Counted from the stretch's first letter, positions 42,501-51,653 are shown. The stretch is 64,000 bases of DNA from Siphonodentalium dalli (GCA_032622095.1 CP136062.1:160388875-160452874); one strand, 5' to 3'. Notes: generated from the sequence alone by a model not told the origin. Numbers and translations are program-made.

Positions 42501-44941
42501 TTTTTGTTATTATCTGTTTCTTAATAATGTACTTTACTGTAGGTGAAGGTCCCAACTCAAAATTTCATGATTTATGTGACTTTGTGAGCAATTTTGCTTT
42601 GCGATTCTTACAATTATGAAATTTTTCTTGGGTAATTAATTGAATATTTATTGCGATATCGGCTCTCAAAAGTCACAGAAAAGCATGCATTTTCGAGTTG
42701 GGACCGTCACATATAGTGATGTACACTATTAAGGAACAGATAATCATTAAGATATATATTCCCCCCCCCCCCCGTGTTATTTTTTCGACTTTATAAGGTT
42801 CCCTGTCAAAACTTCAAAAAGTTCCAAGGTTTTGTACTGGTGGAATATGATCTCTATGGGCGTTAGCCATAGTAGAGATTCATGGCATGATCTAGTGGCT
42901 TTGGGTGTTAGATGTGTGACAACCCAGCCAAATTTTGTTGAACAAATTGTTGTTAAATTTTTTTTTTTTTTATAATTTTTATTCGGTCATAAACATGGAA
43001 ATACATGTATAACATACATATCAAAACATATTATAAGGGTTGTCACAAATTGCAATTGGTGGTGAATAAAAGTTTTTCAATTCGTGTTATATTTTGAGGG
43101 GTTAGAGGGGAGGGGCCAGAGTGTTTATTTTGAATAAAGTGTTTTCCCCTTTTAAACCACATTGTTTATTTTTTATGGTGAACTCTAATTAGTTTGCCCA
43201 ATGTAATGATATGCATATACCGTATAAAACAAGGCGGAATATTTTGCAGTTAAAATTTCAATCAGTCCTTTAATTTGTAAGGAATATATACACATGGGAA
43301 TGTAAATATAACAAATGAATGTCATTCTCAATGCTACTACACGGTTGTGAAGAAAAAAATAGAAAAATTTTGTATGAACCTTTCGTGTTCACACCATTTG
43401 TCAAAGTTCACCTCACATCCGTGCAAAGACCTTGAAAAAGACATCTGTTAAATGTAGGTGGGCAGCTTCTAAGGCATTAGGTTTTTTTTTTTTTAATGAA
43501 TTTGTAGTTAAGCACCTTTTAGCACCGTGACCACTAGTTAGTAATAAGATCTACGACTTTTAGCCATCTACTATGAAAGAGTTTTTCCTTTTTAGATGTG
43601 CCAAGACATTTTGGTCTTGTATAGGTTTCCAAAGATCTGTAGCTCTTGATCCATGCTAACAGGCCTTTAATGTTTGGCTCAATTCCCTGTATTTTACTGG
43701 AATAGATATATTTTTTAAATAATAGGATACAGATATCCATTACATTTTCAGTTACTGTATGTACTGAGTCACTACCAAAGATTATTTTCTCCGAAGTGAT
43801 TTTCAAGTCGAGGTTACATTTATTTTTCAATAACTGTTGGAATTCTAGCAATATCGATTTAGTTACAGAGCATTCGAAAAACAGATGTAAAATTGTTTCT
43901 CTCCCTGTGAAACAGAGAGCACATTTCAGTTTCTGATAGTTTGCATTTGAAGAGTTTTGTATTTGTGTACAGAATATCATGATTGATTTTATATTGAAAT
44001 GATAAAAGATTTGTGTCATTTGTGCTTTTAGCTGTTTTGGTATAATTATTTTTCCCATCTTCTACTGTAAAGCTTCTCTCGAGTCTATCCTCCCATTTCT
44101 TCTGTGACAAGGAAGGAGTTTGGGCGTACTGTCCCAGGAATAATGGATCGAACATTTTTTAGGATTTATCACATTTTTTAAGCTTTTCGATATTTTCTGT
44201 GGTCACGCCACGGTGCCTATTGCCCGGTTGCCTATACATGTAATACCTAGTTTCCATGAGTGTGGTAATGCTGAAATTAATCCTTGATAGGTGGTGAATG
44301 GAGTACGGAGATTAAATATCGTCTACAGAAGTCTTCATATTTCATAAGGTTCATGTTTTCATGATTGGGACTATCATGATTGGGACTACTCAGGGACATG
44401 TGACGTTGTTTTGATGGTGAGTCTATAACTGTAAGTACTAGGCTACTACTACTAGAAGTAGTAGGGTTCCACTTCCAGAACTTCAAATTGAATTGTTCCG
44501 ATTGTAACAGGTCGGGCACACATCCAAAACGGTCTACGTAGCTCGTTTTGTCTACTGTAGCCTGATTGAGCTACGTTTTTAATATGATTTACACGCCTCC
44601 TGCGATTATCGCCATACCACGGAAAAAGTACATTTCGAATTTTCGTTCATTAGTTGTGTACCACTATCACGTCTACAAAGAAGCAAAAAATTCAATGACT
44701 CACCAAGGCTTAGGCGCAATTAACAATGTTTTAATTAAGACCTGTTAGCGTTTGGTAGTGACTTTCCCGTAAATATGTTGAATTTGCCATAAAATGTAGG
44801 CAAAGATCCATTTGTTTTTGCAGGATATATCTTTTTGAAGGTCAAGAACGTCCAGTTTATGTGGCTTACCGGTACCTTATTGGATAAAGCGAACAGCTTC
44901 ACTCGGAGACGACTATTTGTTAAATGTTTGGAGAACGCCAT
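33416..44941 (-). CDS. Small transmembrane Sel1-like repeat protein (4 exons, joined)
   Basis: Predicted join: 44870-44941, 40587-40728, 36089-36134, 33416-33515, read right to left. The phases are 0, 1 and 2 across the three introns and the total is 119 codons plus stop. Residues 1-24 are basic (K5, R11, R13, K15, K22). Residues 25-42 are a hydrophobic helix (ATLLIATVAFALYAYYYF). Residues about 51-109 form a Sel1-like repeat: A61-Q-H-Q-I-G66, the RYLNGQGV core at 68-75, A82-M-N-W-F, then A96-A-Q-H-G100 and a second S-Q-R-I-L. Sel1 repeats are helix pairs that usually bind proteins. The basic start and single helix suggest a membrane-anchored adaptor, possibly mitochondrial or ER; that is inference. 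I do not recognise a named gene. Exons 2-4 are strong, exon 1 less so, and a missed alternative first exon is possible. Confidence 0.68.
33562..33582 (+). repeat. Poly-G run of about 21
   Basis: Simple G tract immediately upstream (gene sense) of exon 4, in intron 3; G-quadruplex capable on the plus strand. Confidence 0.9.
33583..34647. other. Intron 3 of the Sel1-repeat gene, unique sequence
   Basis: No exon with matching phase and splice sites. Frames at 33949-34440 on both strands overlap without domain support. Confidence 0.45.
34648..34797 (+). mobile_element. MITE-A copy 6
   Basis: TA-flanked. The left arm has a deletion between ACAGAATTATG and AGAGCTTTCC; the right arm is complete to TTAGAGCATTACTG. 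It lies in intron 3 of the Sel1-repeat gene. Confidence 0.8.
35260..35700 (+). repeat. Inverted repeat arm, partner at 31.2-31.6 kb
   Basis: AAATATGTGCTTACATTTAC, TTTTCTGTCCACTTCAAGTG and repeated TTTCA.TGAAAT words mirror 31215-31570. Confidence 0.6.
36089..36134 (-). CDS. Sel1-repeat gene, exon 3 (46 bases)
   Basis: Minus strand: acceptor CTACTGTTTCCAG then GCCAAG, and donor TTCAA then GTAAGTGA. It encodes QGVEMHKENAMNWF plus split codons at both ends. This micro-exon supplies the G-x-G-V and A-x-x-W-F positions of the Sel1 repeat, and its phase fits only between exons 2 and 4. The large overlapping minus-strand open frame (36056-36259) is out of phase. Confidence 0.75.
36240..36450 (+). 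repeat. Tandem repeat of about 55 bases, 3-4 copies
   Basis: Unit ACACCCCATGAATCATGAAC then ACCAGTTAACAGAGAGGGGT. It lies in intron 2 of the Sel1-repeat gene, directly upstream of exon 3. Confidence 0.8.
36750..36888 (+). repeat. TTCATTTGGCAAAAAAA tandem words
   Basis: Five imperfect copies of TTCATTTGGCA plus an A run. Likely part of an element that was then hit by the TTAA element at 36893. Confidence 0.65.
36893..38450 (+). mobile_element. piggyBac-like non-autonomous element, 1.56 kb
   Basis: TTAA at 36889-36892 and 38451-38454; inverted ends CCCTTTGAACCC / GGGTTCAAAGGG. The interior holds two pairs of diverged direct repeats: CCCACTGATTTATATTTAAA (37.02 against 37.39 kb) and CGGGTAGTTGCCTGGTAACC (37.84 against 38.22 kb). 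CCCGTAACACCGATATTT is also repeated near the left end. It is more GC-rich and CpG-rich than its flanks. No transposase frame; frames of 60-90 codons inside are unsupported. Confidence 0.75.
38849..40078 (+). mobile_element. Tandem-core element K, pearl/Helentron-like
   Basis: Head ACAAGAGATGGACTGTCGTC ... TACCCCCTCGTGGCATACCG. It has about six units of roughly 180 bases (GATAAACAAAGATGAATAAC, AATGTCCTCATAGTAGTGAA, TTCATTGAGATCC), then GGACGGACGTACGCACGCAC and a terminal stem-loop TATACCCCC / GGGGGTATA (about 40043-40076). No protein. Confidence 0.7.
40587..40728 (-). CDS. Sel1-repeat gene, exon 2 (TM helix and repeat start)
   Basis: Minus strand: acceptor TTATCTCTTTTCAG then GCAACT, and donor CTCAATG then GTAAGAAC. 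142 bases encode residues 25-71 plus one base of Gly72. Residues 25-42 form the membrane helix; 51-71 start the Sel1 repeat. The larger open frame (40438-40863) runs into both introns and is misleading. This exon has the clearest coding signal of the four. Confidence 0.8.
40790..41090 (+). repeat. Tandem-core repeat family M, two units
   Basis: GGGCCATAACTCTGGTGAAA, CTCACATACCAAATTTAATT, AAAGTTATCATC. Matches 26750-27300. It lies in intron 1 of the Sel1-repeat gene. Confidence 0.55.
41237..41682 (+). mobile_element. hAT-like MITE carrying module B, copy X3
   Basis: GACCCGCC ends with the perfect 8-bp duplication ACATTTAT (41229-41236 and 41683-41690). 446 bases with two complete module-B hairpins. 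It lies in intron 1 of the Sel1-repeat gene. Confidence 0.88.
41700..42075 (+). repeat. Interspersed repeat H
   Basis: GTCAATATTTACTTCTCAGT, TTGTCAATTTGGATATAAAT, AGATTATTCTCCATTTCTAT and TCACATCACTTTAA match 63660-64000 in inverted orientation and, in part, the flanks of the 5982 element. Confidence 0.6.
42116..42957 (-). mobile_element. TTAA-type repeat family C, minus copy 6
   Basis: Starts at the degenerate TTGAAGATGCAT end and runs CCCACCCATCAAAGCTCAGA, AAATATTCGTCAAGCCGACA, AAATCAAGTGGCTTTGG. It is interrupted by the 42368 element, then resumes and is cut at 42957 by the retrotransposon tail. Confidence 0.65.
42368..42894 (+). mobile_element. Mutator-like palindromic element, 527 bases
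   Basis: Long TIRs begin TAGATCATGCCATGAATCTC and also share CCAGTACAAAACCTTGGAAC and GGGAACCTTATAAA. They are flanked by a 10-bp duplication GTGGCTTTGG (42358-42367 and 42895-42904; 11 bp if the adjacent A is counted). The uninterrupted family C copy near 49.8 kb gives the empty site. A 10-bp TSD with long TIRs fits Mutator-like elements best. A C-run interrupts the right arm. Confidence 0.8.
42958..44450 (-). pseudogene. Non-LTR retrotransposon 3' fragment, frameshifted
   Basis: The minus strand ends in AATAAA (42978-42983) and a 14-base A tail (42958-42971). Upstream is the 3'UTR, then the C-terminal part of an RT protein, spread over three frames. From the C-terminus: a zinc-knuckle-like C-x2-C-x7-H-x4-C (CALCFTGRETILHLFFEC, about 43855-43930), YKINHDILYTNTKLF, SLSQKKWEDRLERSF, TYQGLISALPHSWKL and YEDFCRRY. 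Frameshifts occur near 43930, 44200 and 44310, plus one stop. These features match L1/Tx1-type C-terminal regions. The RT core is absent (5' truncation), so it cannot move. Confidence 0.75.
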
Positions 44942-45546
44942 TCAGAGAAGACAACTACGGAAACACGATTCACAACTCTACTTTGAAATTTGGAAGCACC
45001 TCGCGTAACATTACATTTATTACAAATATGGTTGTCCATTTGTCGTTCCGTACATTCCAACAGATAGATGTTACACTGAAATCCCATTAAGAACGTACCA
45101 TTAATCCCCGGCTAAATGCAACCAATCAGATTATCGCCTGCACACGGATGTTTGCGAACACAATTGCGACCGGAACTACCTCAGATTTGATGAAGATTTG
45201 CATTTCGATCAAGAGATTTTGATGATCATTTCTTACCATTTTTTTCATGATAAATTGACCAAAACAAATTGATTTTGAATCGCTCAAAAGGTATTAAAAT
45301 TTAAAGCCGTGGTGAGTCGTTGAGTTTTTTGCTTCTTTCAATCTTTGTAGACGTGATACTGATAGTGATAGTGCATTACTAGTGGTACACAACTAATGTA
45401 GTAATGAAAGAAAATTCGAAATGCGTTTTTTTCGTGGTATGGCGATAATCGCAGGAGACGTGTAAATCACATTAAAAACGTAGCTCAATCGGTGTACAGT
45501 AGACAAAACGAGCTACGTAGACCGTTTTGGATGTGTGCCCGACCTG
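44508..45546. repeat. Long inverted repeat, arms about 205-245 bases
   Basis: Left arm 44508-44714 and right arm 45302-45546 pair over most of their length: CAGGTCGGGCACACATCC at the tips, then ACGGTCTACGTAGCTCGTTT, CTGCGATTATCGCCATACCA, TTAGTTGTGTACCACTA and CACGTCTACAAAG. The right arm has a few extra bases. TTGTAA occurs just outside the left tip and 6 bases beyond the right tip, not a clean TSD. The central 590 bases include exon 1 of the Sel1-repeat gene. It could be a foldback transposon or a local inverted duplication. Confidence 0.75.
44870..44941 (-). CDS. Sel1-repeat gene, putative first exon
   Basis: ATG at 44941 (context CTCTGAATGGCG) opens MAFSKHLTNSRLRVKLFALS and reads 24 codons to a donor, CCG then GTAAGCC. 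It is phase 0, as exon 2 requires. An upstream donor, AAG then GTACCG, is also phase 0 but weaker. The basic N-terminus fits a signal anchor or presequence. Support is phase, start context and donor only. Confidence 0.5.
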
Positions 45547-46204
45547 TTTAAGTTGTAACGATTGTTGTTGACCAATTTACCTCTGCAATTCGAACAATCC
45601 ATGTGTCTGGCTTCTTTCTTCTTGCTAGAAAGACTCTATTAGCATATGGTGGTAATACTGATGGTTCATCGGAGGGAGATTCGCTTATTAGTCGCTGTCT
45701 TAATCCGCTGTCGTCCGCCATTGTTGTGAAATCGCTCGATGAAATGAATGCGCCGTGTCAAAAATCCAGCGGCTGCAGCAATAGGAAGCCATCTAGCGGA
45801 TGCTAAATGGTCTCCATGGATACTGCAGGTGCGCTAAGATGGTTCTTGCATTTTCAAGGATGACCGTCAATGTGGTTTCCTAAACAAAAATTCTTAGGTT
45901 TTTTAAGAATTATATATCCTGGAAACACGGATGACTACACGATAACAGTCTGCACAATTCCGCGCGCATTCGTTTAATTGTAAATATGGGTATTCCGTGT
46001 AGTCCTATCTCATCGCAGATGCCATAAATAATGGAAACTATTAAAACGTGCATTCGGCGCAGACGGTTATCTAATAGGTTGGCGCGTTTCCTGGATAGAT
46101 AACTCTTGAAAAACCTACGATGACAACACTTTTCGCTTTTCTAAATCATATAAATAATTACACGCGTTATAGAATATAGTTAGAACGCGAATCAATAGTA
46201 TATT
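45547..46204. other. Non-coding stretch upstream of the retrotransposon
   Basis: An open frame at 45603-45806 on the plus strand has no recognisable domain. GC content is somewhat raised near 45690-45790. No call. Confidence 0.35.
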
Positions 46205-46209
46205 ATATC

Positions 46210-46821
46210 ATGACTTCATCAATATCTGAACATTATGCCGCTGTTGCGGCAATGGAGATAAATTACGATTACCTGACCTCCGACCACTTTCCGTTAATTG
46301 TGTCGATAAAATCTGATCTTCTTCCTGTGTGTAGCCCATCTACTTCTGTTTCGACAACAAGACATAATATAAACTGGAAATGTACCAACTCAGCGCAAAT
46401 GGATAAATATTGTTATTTATCCGGACAATTATTGAGAAAAATTAATTTTGAAATATTAACGAATGACTCTGATGGCAATCAGTTTCGAGACACCCATGAT
46501 AAAAGCTCCATTATTGACAAAATATACGAACATATTATCGACGCCCTAAAGAAATCTTCCACCGATTGTTTAACTGTAAACTCTAACGGAACAGACAGAT
46601 TCAGTCCAATACCTGGATGGAATTTACATGTGAAGCGTTTGCACAGTGAAGCTAGGGAAATATTCTCTATATGGGTTAATCAAGGAAGACCTCGATATGG
46701 ATACATTTATGACACTATGTGTCGAATACGATCGATATTCAAATCCGCTCTGAGAAAATGCAAATCGAACGTTGAGCAGATGAAGGCTGATGAACTAGCT
46801 AAGAACCTACCGGGTATGTAG
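46210..46821 (+). pseudogene. Endonuclease C-terminal remnant and linker (retrotransposon)
   Basis: 203 codons. SDHFPL at residues 24-29 is the final SDH motif of the endonuclease/exonuclease/phosphatase fold; the earlier catalytic motifs are missing. The rest is the linker before RT, with FKSALRKCK and an LAKNL stretch that usually precedes FWK. The frame ends in TAG at 46819, one base out of phase with the RT frame, which reads on through NNLNAFWKSVSKG. A single-base indel near 46812 explains this. Confidence 0.8.
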
Positions 46822-46921
46822 TAACAATTTAAATGCATTTTGGAAATCTGTTTCAAAAGGAGCCAAATGTGGAAACGCAAACTCGATAGGTGGAGCAAAT
46901 GGCGAGGCTGATATTACCGAG

Positions 46922-48427
46922 ATGTGGGGCGAACATTTCAGAAACGTCTTTTCCAACAATGATGAATCAGTGGACAACAAGTGCATAGGTACCAACGACA
47001 ACAATTTCGGGTCAACGCAAGGCGATGCAATCATAACTGTTACTGAAACTGATGTGATCGATGCGGTAAACAAACTTAAGACTGGTAAGTCTGCGGGACC
47101 AGATGATATAACGGCTGAGCACTTAAAATTCTGCGACAGCCATATTTTCACGTGCCTTACGATAATCTTCAATGCTATAATCAAACATGGACACCTTCCC
47201 CCAAATTTGTTGAAAGTGACCCTTGTGCCAATCTTGAAAAATAAAGCTGGGAATATTGCCGACAAAGACAACTACCGTCCAGTGGCGTTATCCTGTGTTA
47301 TTTCAAAAGTATTGGAAATGGTGTTATTCAATAAATGCTCTGAACAATTATATACCACAGACAACCAGTTTGGTTTTAAAAAAGATCATTCAACGGACGG
47401 CTGCATATTTGCATTAAAAGAAGCGATACGACATTATAATTCTAAGGATACTCCTGTTTTCGTGTGCTTCTTGGACGCAAGTAAAGCGTTCGATCGTGTC
47501 AACCAGGAAATGCTACTACGACATCTAAAGCAACGATCAGTGCCATCAGCTATTATTCGGATCCTTAAGAACTGGTTTCTAAATCAGATGTATCATGTTC
47601 GCTGGGGACAGACATACTCGACATGCTTCCGGCCCACGACTGGTGTTAGACAGGGCGGTATATTAAGCCCTTATTTATTTAATGTGTATATCAACGAGAT
47701 TAGCGAAAGACTGAATACATGTGACGTTGGGTGCATTGTTGGCAGTGCAAAAATCAATCATTTATGTTATGCTGATGATATGTGTATTATTGCACCATCT
47801 TTGGAGGGACTACGTCGTTTGTTGAGAATATGTGAACGCGAGGCTAAGAAGATTTATTTAACTTATAATATTATAAAAACTGTGGGGATGACTTTTATCC
47901 CTAAATCTCTTCATATTCGGTCATTTCCAAAACTATACTTAATGGGCAATGAACTCAAGTTCGTGTCCTCCTATAAGTATCTCGGACATATACTCAACAA
48001 CGAATTTTCCGATGATAATGATATTATGCGCCAATATCGGTCTATATGCTCACGCTCAAATATGCTTATTAGAAAGTTTTACAAATGTTCGCCTAATGTG
48101 AAAATGTATTTATTTAAAATGTTCGTATCTCCATTATATTGTGCTCATCTTTGGATTAACTATACCAAACGTTGTTATAGAAAACTTACAGTTTGTTATA
48201 ATAATGCATATAGAAAATTTATGGGTTATGAGAGATCATGTAGTGCGAGTGGGATGTTTGTAGGTGACAGAATGTGTTCTCTGACAGTGCTGATTCGAAA
48301 GGGTGTGTATGGATTTCGTGTGAGAATTTATAAATCTTTAAACAGTATTTTGAATGCTATTTGTAACTCAGATCTGATCTATCGGTCAAATCTATTCAAT
48401 CATTGGAATCAACTTCTTTATATTTAA
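46922..48427 (+). pseudogene. Reverse transcriptase frame of the retrotransposon
   Basis: 501 codons from the first ATG; the same frame is open back to about 46814. In order: GKSAGPDDI (55-63), LVPILKNK (101-108), YRPVALS (118-124), FGFKKDHST (150-158), FLDASKAFDRVN (183-194), GVRQGGILSP (241-250), YADD (283-286), KYLGHILN. The catalytic aspartates (185, 285, 286) are present and no stop interrupts the frame. The C-terminal region lacks an obvious zinc knuckle. The RT looks intact, but the element lacks most of its endonuclease. Confidence 0.88.
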
Positions 48428-48699
48428 TTTGTAATTATATGTTGTATGTATGACTATATATGGGCATATCTTGCCTGAAATAAATACAATACAATACAAT
48501 ACAATACATGTATTATTACAAAAAACAATACAATATTTTCATATTAAACAAAGAAGGATAACTCCAGAACGGAAAAAAATCATACAATGTGATTTGGGCA
48601 TCTATGATCTAGGCCTATATCTTTGAAGTAAAGTCATGACGATTTGCGCCAAAACATATATCTAATAATATTCGCTTTTTAAAGGTCCAATGGAGGCGC

Positions 48700-48930
48700 A
48701 CGGACTCAGTATGAGTGTTCATTGCTTCACATTTGCTTAACTCGGTGAGCGTGAACAAATTCTCATTTCCTATCGAAATGGCCATGTGTCGATCGGAATG
48801 GTACATTGAGATGTCCCTCAAACCAAATCAAACCATGCCGGGGTTAGAACCCGCGCCAACATCGTCTAGCCCAGACTGTGATGATCTTATCCACGACCTA
48901 ACCACTTCGGCTACGGGGACATCCTTAAAA
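48700..48930 (-). mobile_element. tRNA-derived SINE
   Basis: On the minus strand, from about 48925: GTAGCCGAAGTGGTTAGG (A-box like) and, about 40 bases on, GCGGGTTCTAACCCC (B-box like). The non-tRNA body TCACCGAGTTAAGCAAATG, ATGAACACTCATACTGAGTC follows. The body recurs without the tRNA part at 49155-49235. Pol III promoter boxes are visible, but it does not fold as a functional tRNA. Confidence 0.7.
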
Positions 48931-48999
48931 GGAATCCCTTTCACTGAGAGTTAGGACGCGTATAATATTAGCCTTTCACTGAGAGTTAGGACGCGTATT

Positions 49000-49235
49000 A
49001 GTCTGAACATGTGTTCGAACCCACTACCTTCAAAATTCTTGATCTGCCATTCTGGAAACATGTCTATATAGATGCACTTCCTCCGAAATTGCATCTGTGA
49101 CCATACGATTACTGGTGCTGACGTGTAGGCCTATATAATTATGTCAGAGTTATGGAGACATGGACTCAGTATGAGTGTTCATTGCTTCATATTTGCTTAA
49201 CTCAGTGAGCGTGAACAAATTCTCATTTCTTATAT
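49000..49235 (-). mobile_element. SINE fragments
   Basis: A second B-box-like stretch, GTGGGTTCGAACAC (minus strand, about 49012-49025), and a body copy at 49155-49235 (GACTCAGTATGAGTGTTCAT on the plus strand). Related to the 48700 element. Confidence 0.55.
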
Positions 49236-49566
49236 ATATATATATATTCCATCAGAATAGCTGTGGCTTATATATATGTGAGTGTCAACCAAGTGGTTTA
49301 TCTTTGATTTACCTCTGATATTCAGCCTGTGTTAAATATTCGCTTATAATGGCTACTTCTAAAACTATTCTAAAACTTCACACACTGCTTCTCTTCGTTT
49401 TAATCATCAAATTGTTATAATGCAATAAATGTTTCGGGGCGACGGCAGCTCTAGATTTTCTTCCCATGGTGTATGTGTAGTACAGTTGCAAATTTTATTT
49501 AGTGTTAGTATAAATACTGATGCATTTTGAAATACCTGTTACCAAATTATGTATACATTAAATTAA

Positions 49567-50016
49567 ATATTATGTATATACAACGCTCCCAAATTACCGT
49601 GCAAATTACTATTTCTTTGGCTTCGCGGGTATATATATCTGATTCGAGTCGAGGAACCCACCCATCAAAGCTTATAGTGATCAGATATCGATTTTTTTTT
49701 TTAATTTCCCCGAGATATGTAATTTTTGGCGGACCGGCAAATATTCCTCAAGCCGATGGTCTCGGACCAAATTGCGGATGAAGGTGGATAACTTTAAAAT
49801 CAAGTGGCTTTGGTGTTAGATATGTGACAATCCCACCAAATTCGTTTTGAGCAATTTTATACTATATAGTTGACTGTGGTTCGCATTATTTTTGGGCAAT
49901 TAATCGATTCTGAAAACTGCAGCTGATTAAAAAAAAAATGTTGTTGTTGTTATTGTTGTTGTTGTTGTTGCTTGAAATCTGATTATATGCGGACCATCGA
50001 ATCGGATTGAGCACCT
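49567..50016 (-). mobile_element. TTAA-type repeat family C, minus copy 5
   Basis: TTAA at 49563-49566 and 50017-50020. Complete minus-strand copy: CCCACCCATCAAAGCTTATA, GATGGTCTCGGACCAAATTG, AAATCAAGTGGCTTTGGTGT, then a (GTT)n tract from the ACAACAAC region. It serves as the empty-site reference for the 42368 insertion. Confidence 0.75.
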
Positions 50017-50172
50017 TTAATATGCTTGATTAGCTGCTGGTGAATCAGCAGTTTGCAAATATTAGAATTCTGCAATCTGTGCATGAGATATCATATATCG
50101 AGGGGTATATAGGCCAATATTAAAATACGGCGTGGGGATGCGGTCTGGTCCGTTTTACGAAGAACTTGTGTT

Positions 50173-50174
<2 letters not shown>

Positions 50175-50232
<58 letters not shown>
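50175..50232. repeat. (AT)n microsatellite, about 28 units
   Basis: Uninterrupted AT dinucleotide run; self-complementary and prone to cruciform formation and slippage. Confidence 0.95.
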
Positions 50233-50238
<6 letters not shown>

Positions 50239-50699
50239 TGTGCTATATGGTAGGCAATGTGGAATCTATACCCGTTAAAATCGCGTTTAACAGTTCATCG
50301 TAAGTACAGGCCCCCTATAGGCTACGCATGCCTACCGACAATATAATACCCGGCGGCGTTCATTAACTTCATTACAATATGTAAATTTATTTAATACAGG
50401 TGATGGAATCGCCCATGCATTATATAATTAATTGGTTGAATCGTCCTAATTCAGTATATATAAAATTACTTTAAAACCATGCATCCTATCGTACGGGTCG
50501 GACTACCGGTACAAACGTCACCGTTTGGCCGCGGGTACCGGGTACCATAATCAACAGAAACCTACGAACTTGACCAATGGTCATTTCGATAAGAGACAAA
50601 TATATTTACGCACTCATCGAGGCAGTAAACACCTTTCATAAGCCATAATACAGATGTAATAAACTGAACTATGTAAACCGCCCAGTCCCGGTGTGCATA

Positions 50700-50990
50700 C
50701 CTTTGCGAAAACCCTCTCTGTCAGGGACACACTATAAAGTGTATGCCGAGGCCGAGGCCGGCTCCAAATAAAAGGTGTAATCGGGGGTTTTGTGGCGTTT
50801 GCTCTGTTGTTTCTCAATGGATATTAATGAAATTTGGTGTATATGTCCGGACTGGGACATGGAATAGAATGACGTTTGAATTGTTTTTAAATTCACAAAT
50901 TTGTTGATTTTATTCAACTTTTTCGTTCTGAAACACACTATAAAGTGTATACCGCCGGCTCCAATTAAAAGGTGTAAGCGGCTTATGTGC
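50700..50990 (+). repeat. Direct repeat of about 50 bases, two copies
   Basis: ACACACTATAAAGTGTATGC then GCCGGCTCCAAATAAAAGGT (50727-50780), and again at 50933-50980 with small changes. The ACACTATAAAGTGT word is itself a palindrome. Confidence 0.6.
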
Positions 50991-51030
50991 TTAGCGATAT
51001 AGGTAATCGGATTAACTCTAGACTATTTGT

Positions 51031-51528
51031 CTTGACGACTCTAGGCTATTAGTCATGAAGTTTTGTATCACTTGAGCATTTTGGGGAAATAATAATTTAG
51101 AAAGTGAAATTTATGATAAAATAAATTTTAAAATTGGCAAAATAATAATTTAAACACTTTTATTTTATTTTAAACGATAACTTTATTTAATCATAATACA
51201 TAATATAATAAATACATAAAATATAATAACAAACATGAGACATACATGAAATTCAACGATACAGGTTATATGCGAAACTTGCTAGTATTTAAATAATAAA
51301 GGTGATCGGCTTTGCCCGGGCGATCCGCTTTGCCCGGGTCTCCCCTACATCTCCACCAGCCTGAGAAAAAAGATCAGAATATCGGAATCGTCCGATATAA
51401 GAGGAGAATTGAACGTATTCTGAGAGGTGCCAAATTTATTTTATCATGTATTTCACTTTCTAAATTATTATTTCACCAAAAACCTCAAGTGATACAAAAC
51501 ACCCAATACTAATAGTCAGTCAAGTTTG
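51031..51528. mobile_element. Foldback element with arms of about 90 bases
   Basis: TTTTGTATCACTTGAG, then GAAATAATAATTTAGAAAGT and GATAAAATAAATTT, are mirrored at 51430-51500. Weaker pairing (CTATTAGT) extends outwards. No clear TSD. Confidence 0.65.
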
Positions 51529-51539
51529 AGAATCGGCTA

Positions 51540-51653
51540 ACTCCCGGAAGCAGATGGCGCTAGTAAAATCGTGTTGTTGACGCTTTCCACCATTGTCCAC
51601 AAGTTTTTGAATGTTTTTATAATTAATCGTCGTGAATCAAAGGCATCAAAATG
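51540..51653 (+). promoter_or_regulatory. Candidate first exon ending in ATG (option 1 for SNRPB)
   Basis: CTCCCGGAAGCAGATGGCGC combines an ETS-type and a YY1-like motif seen at housekeeping starts. 100 bases on, CATCAAAATG is followed directly by GTAAAC, a usable donor. The SmB exon at 63344 needs an upstream exon ending in ATG, phase 0, so this fits, with an 11.7-kb intron. Confidence 0.35.

Larger units (their letters stand above)
46205..48508 (+). mobile_element. Non-LTR retrotransposon, 5'-truncated, near-complete RT
   Basis: Begins inside the end of an apurinic-type endonuclease domain (stop codons lie just upstream of 46205), continues through a linker and a complete RT, and ends in a pentanucleotide tail AATAC x about 5 (48483-48507). 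5' truncation and a simple-repeat tail are typical of target-primed insertion. The RT motifs suggest the CR1/Jockey side of the non-LTR elements. One frameshift separates the two reading frames. No clear target-site duplication found. Confidence 0.85.

Noticed and set aside
44277-44519. Independent 80-codon gene
   Set aside because: Its C-terminal part (EDFCRRY) is one frame of the degraded retrotransposon; the rest has no domain.
46707-47271. Minus-strand open frames of 63 and 154 codons
   Set aside because: Antisense shadows of the retrotransposon RT frame.
48831-48925. Functional tRNA gene on the minus strand
   Set aside because: A- and B-box-like motifs exist, but no cloverleaf with paired acceptor stem is evident and the body repeats at 49.2 kb; a tRNA-derived SINE fits.
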